Shown: positions 60,428 through 64,000 of the stretch, piece after piece
Position numbering within the stretch: the first letter of the stretch is position 1
How the letters are laid out: each line of letters begins with the position of its first letter
The notes under the pieces: generated by a model
Seen by the model: the letters and a program-made list of their open reading frames with translations, nothing else
Database searches by the model: none
What the model was told of the DNA's origin: nothing
Source of the DNA: Neckera pumila
Lineage: Eukaryota; Streptophyta; Bryopsida; Hypnales; Neckeraceae
Reading direction: 5' to 3'
NCBI GenBank assembly: GCA_963969595.1
Contig: OZ018417.1
Location: 5,892,501 to 5,956,500, forward strand
DNA: 64,000 bases
Program-made: the position numbers and the translations under genes

Positions 60428-61224
60428 GATACTCAATTTTTCCATATAAAACTGTCCTTGTGTACATAAAGACATACATATATGCAACTTTTTTGCTTAA
60501 TCCTAGATAGAATCTAGAGAGTAATTAATGCCAAATCCAAATTCACTATCAACATACATTATTTGCAATGATTTTTTAAATTTTATATCCAACATAGTGG
60601 AGACTACAAATGATTTCTAAATTTAGGATGAAATTGACATAGGTTTTTATCCAATCATACAAATATGAACTCTGCTATTACACCTAAATTTGAAAGCATT
60701 TGATTATACAAATTTAGAGACAATTGGGATCAAATTTCAAATCATTCATATTTTGATGCATCAAGTGTAGGCAACAAAGCATTTTTCTAGCACCACATGC
60801 TTCCAACATGAGCAACGCTTTGGCTTTACACAATTCCAACAAATTTATTCATGGCATGTCTAATGGGAATTGACTTGAAGTTAAAAAATTAATCAAAACC
60901 AATTACTTGGTCAACTTCTTGATTAATTATTAATCAATTAGTAATTGACTTCTTCATTAATTAGTAGATGAACTAAGGTAGACGTCACATACACCTAGAG
61001 AATGATCTATCAAAGTCTTGCATCAACCTATGCTAAACATTTTTCAATAAATGAGATTTGAGCTAAATTAGATTAAGTTAGTGGCCACAATTAATGTCTT
61101 GGGTGATGGAGTGATTAGTGATTACAATAGAAATTTCTACCTTTTGAGTGCAAACTCATCACATGAAGTGACTTTTTTAGGCCTTTATGTTGTGACCATA
61201 TTAGAAAATATTGTGACTGCATCA
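60428..61224. other. AT-rich spacer, no gene seen
   Basis: Contains a locally repetitive TTAATTA/AATTAATC stretch at about 60935-60965. No exon supported. Confidence 0.5.
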
Positions 61225-61366
61225 GGTGAGTAATACAACCACTCTATTCCCACCACTTCTCAATTCCGCCTTCATGTACATGGTGGATACATTTTTCCTC
61301 TAAAATGTAATCCATGGGTACATGAAGGCGGAATTGTGAAGGTTGGTGGTAATAGATTGGTTCACC
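61225..61366. ncRNA. MicroRNA-precursor-like hairpin (candidate)
   Basis: 61261-61279 (CAATTCCGCCTTCATGTAC) is the exact reverse complement of 61318-61336, separated by a 38-nt partly paired loop. Pairing continues outward with few mismatches to GGTGAG (61225) and TTCACC (61366). A 140-nt imperfect foldback with a strong central ~21-nt duplex is the classic plant pri-miRNA shape. It could equally be a MITE. No known miRNA sequence is recognised. Confidence 0.4.
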
Positions 61367-62292
61367 TTACGTTCAATATGAATATACAAATCACCTTTCT
61401 CATACACATTCCTATGAATGTCAAATTACTTCATAATGCTCATTTGGATTTTCTACATTGATTTGCACAATTGCTTGCTTAAAAAAAGCATTTCTAATTG
61501 TTGGATTCACCAATGTGTTTCAATTTAAAAGTATTTTATTTATTTTAATTTAAAAAGATTTTGTAGCCTATCAAATAAAGGCAACTACCAGAAATGGTTG
61601 AATGACATTTAGAGGTTGACCTTTGGAATGAAGTTATGTTTTGAATCCCAAACATGCCGTGCCTCAAAATAGTCATACTCAAGGCAAGGCTAAAATCTTC
61701 ATACATATTTATTCTCTAACAAATCCGGCTATAAAATTATATAAGCAAACGGTGCATCTAGATGAAAGAATAAATGAAACCATTGGGAATATTTTTAAAT
61801 TATAAATTATAAATTCTAATGAATGGTCTAATAAGCAATACATATTCTTTTTTTTAATCTCTTTTGGGAAATTTCTAAAATTGAGGTCAATAAATGACTT
61901 TACATATTATTTTACGGAAATGAGTTAAAAATCCAAAGTGGATCCTTTAGCCCTACAAGGGTTAAATTCTATGATGACAATAATCAGGTGGATGTATATT
62001 AACCTTGCTTTTGATTCTTTAAAAAATATAAAAGGCACCTTTTATTTTGATCAAACATCATAAAATTTCCTATTCACTAATTTTAATTTCCACTCACTAA
62101 ATTTAGTGTTTTTTCAATAATTGATAGGAGCATATAAAAAATTCATCATGTAATTGTCAAAATGTTGTATCTACATTGAGACTGCATTACTTTCATGTAA
62201 CATCAATGTCTATTGAAATAACAAGATCAATGTTTTCTCATCTAGCTACAAAAACAAGAGTCAATTCTTTACTAAGTGGATGACAACTATTT
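61367..62292. other. AT-rich spacer
   Basis: Contains a CCCTACAAGGGTTAA motif near 61952; its neighbourhood (inverted) resembles 49556-49610 in intron 2 of the coiled-coil gene (ACTTTGGAT, GGGACTAAGG-like), so another dispersed repeat family probably ends here. No gene seen. Confidence 0.4.
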
Positions 62293-62442
62293 GCACTTGA
62301 GGAGAAAAAAATGCACATGAATTTGAACCAATTATTACAATTACAAGGGCATTGCAAAGACCCAATCTCCAGAATTGGATGGAACATGTGCATTGCAACT
62401 ATAAATAATTGGGTGGAATACAACCATTTGGCGAGCAATTAA
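62293..62442 (+). pseudogene. Orphan coding-like stretch of 50 codons
   Basis: The plus frame from 62293 to a TAA at 62442 reads NLNQLLQLQGHCKDPISR, then WNMCIATINNWVEY, which is less biased than chance translation of this AT-rich DNA (Trp, Cys, His, Gly present). No splice or start context is certain. Possibly a transposon or gene relic; family not recognised. Confidence 0.3.
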
Positions 62443-62978
62443 TTCCTTTGCTTGTCGATGTGAATTTAACTCTTTAATGCTAGTCAAAAATTCACTAAAT
62501 TGTTCATAGGAAAAATGGCTCCTACAAGTTGTTTATTAGTTCAAAAAATTAGATTTTATAATACTTCAAGTTATTTAAATTTTATTATATCTGTGAGAAC
62601 AAAAACAACAATTTCTAGAATCATAGTAGATGTTAGCATATTATATCCTTGACAGTAATTACTAGATGGTTTGAATTGATTTACCACTAATTGATTCAAC
62701 ACCTTCAAACTAAGTTTTATATAAAAAGGTTACAATTATTATGCTTTTTGAACAATTGCATACAAAGAAGACATACATCACATTTTTGAGCCAATAGAAA
62801 AAACATGTGTAGGTTTATGTGAATCTATAACAATGATGGAGAGGTGGTGAAGAAATCAAATGACATGGACAAAATAGGGAACTTGTAAAACCTTTGTATC
62901 TAAAAAAATATTTACAGATGATGAAAGCTTCAAAGCTATCCAAAGAAAACAAACAAACATGTAATAGCAATATTTCAG
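62443..62978. other. Spacer, no gene supported
   Basis: A 70-codon minus-strand ORF (63027-62815) overlaps the possible exon that follows and has no recognisable content. Confidence 0.4.
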
Positions 62979-63414
62979 AGTGGTCATATGGCTTCCTACC
63001 TAGCTTGTCGGAAAAACTCTTTGCCATCGATGCAAGGTGATTTTGCTATAATAAACACCACAACCATTCAATTCGGGAGGCCATATTACTAGAGAACAAT
63101 CCTTTTGATTCTAATGGTATATTAAATTAATTATAAAATTAATATAAAAAAATATATAGAAAACATAATGGTTGAATTCTAGTACCTGGAGACCTTGGGC
63201 TATTTGATGTTGAAGGAGGGGTTAAAGGAAACAATGGATTCTCATCTGATGATGCACCTGTACATGTATTATGAATAATAAATTTGCAAAATCATTCTTA
63301 TTTATTTATAAACTTATTGCATATGCATATTACATTGACTATCTAGATTTTAACCCTTAGGATGGACAAGGCTTATCAACGAGGCAATCAACCAAAAATT
63401 TATTGAAATTTTAG
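62979..63414 (+). CDS. Possible last exons of an unknown gene
   Basis: Three candidate exons. 62979-63036 reads WSYGFLPSLSEKLFAIDA. 63183-63259 reads PGDLGLFDVEGG and ends at CCT then GTACATG. 63361-63414 follows a TTAG acceptor and reads DGQGLSTRQSTKNLLKF then stop. The last two join in phase 0 across a 101-bp GT-AG intron. The first does not join the second in phase, so an exon is missing or the first is false. No family recognised. Confidence 0.3.
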
Positions 63415-64000
63415 ATGAATAGTTTCATTCTTTGCTTCTATAGTTCTTCTAAAAGTCATCCACCAGATACTATTTGTCCTTGGCAGCATCTCAAGGTTAA
63501 TCAAATCTAACAATAATGTCCAAAATTATATATATATATAATGCGTAGCACCAAATTTTGTATATTAATACCATATTGGATATGATTATAACTCTAAGAT
63601 AGTGAACCCTTTTTGTGAAGATACTTTGTTGTATAAATGTTTTTTCAAGTGCATATTTAAAATCTAGTGAGTAATCCAATATACAACAACACATGAGTAA
63701 AATCCTACCCACACTATTACTCATCTTTTAGAAATTTACAAGATATTCATACCATACAATAAGAAAGGGCTATGTGACTTAGCCAAAGCATTAATTACTA
63801 CTCCCTCTAATTCAAAATAAATCTATAGAGGTAGTTGGTCGGTTATAGAGAAGTGCCTACTAAAGATCTAGTGGGAAGATGGAAAGTACAATATACACCT
63901 AGAATATTGAATTGTAATTTAGTTTATTTCTTTTGGGAAACTACTACTCCCACAGTTCCCCAAGACAAACCACAGATTTATATTTGAAATAGAGAGAGTA
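63415..64000. other. Right-edge spacer
   Basis: Contains a short (TA)n run at about 63527-63540. No further gene is visible. Confidence 0.5.

Noticed and set aside
1..64000. CRISPR arrays, bacterial operons, tRNA and rRNA genes
   Set aside because: No spaced direct-repeat array, no operon layout, and no tRNA B-box or rRNA-like sequence was found; the window is eukaryotic nuclear DNA.

Overview
The window is nuclear DNA of a land plant. Genes have many short exons with GT-AG introns of about 100-700 bp, one gene is a plastid histidine-biosynthesis enzyme, and a plant-type nucleoporin and a plant-type tandem Dabb protein are present. Compact genes in very AT-rich, transposon-filled spacers, plus a PPR fragment of a type common in mosses, suggest a bryophyte; that placement is inference.

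Gene-rich left part (1-21.4 kb). At the left edge is the first coding exon of a leftward gene with a mitochondrial-type presequence (608-692). Then come a rightward two-domain stress-response A/B-barrel protein (4987-7700, 3 exons, 311 aa), a leftward histidinol dehydrogenase HISN8 (13445-7841, 14 exons, 518 aa, all catalytic residues present) and a rightward nucleoporin NUP93/Nic96 (14033-21351, 17 exons, 860 aa). Dabb and HISN8 converge with 140 bp between stop codons. HISN8 and NUP93 diverge from a 587-bp shared promoter with two telo-boxes. I rebuilt all splice junctions by eye; every one is GT-AG and reading phases agree throughout.

Transposon-rich middle (21.4-46 kb). It holds a LINE-like tail with an 18-bp target duplication, a long-terminal-inverted-repeat element, a PPR remnant, and a decayed Ty1/copia pol gene on the minus strand. 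The copia gene is interrupted by a small TIR element and by a 2-kb CACTA-like palindrome with a 3-bp ATT target duplication. The palindrome is itself interrupted by a 150-bp hairpin element flanked by TTAA. Further right are a second copy of the palindrome family, a multi-copy ~200-bp repeat, a minisatellite, and a long frame-broken coding relic (38.9-42.1 kb) that I cannot place.

Right part (46-64 kb). The most unusual locus is an AT-rich gene (46649-56206, 11 exons, about 1,647 aa) for a long coiled-coil protein I do not recognise. Seven consecutive central exons are phase 0 at both ends and about 91 codons or twice that long, and one carries an internal protein repeat, which suggests growth by exon duplication. 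An upstream exon in the correct phase carries two in-frame TAG stops. The remainder is AT-rich spacer with MITE-like hairpins, a microRNA-like foldback (61225-61366) and possible exons near the right edge.
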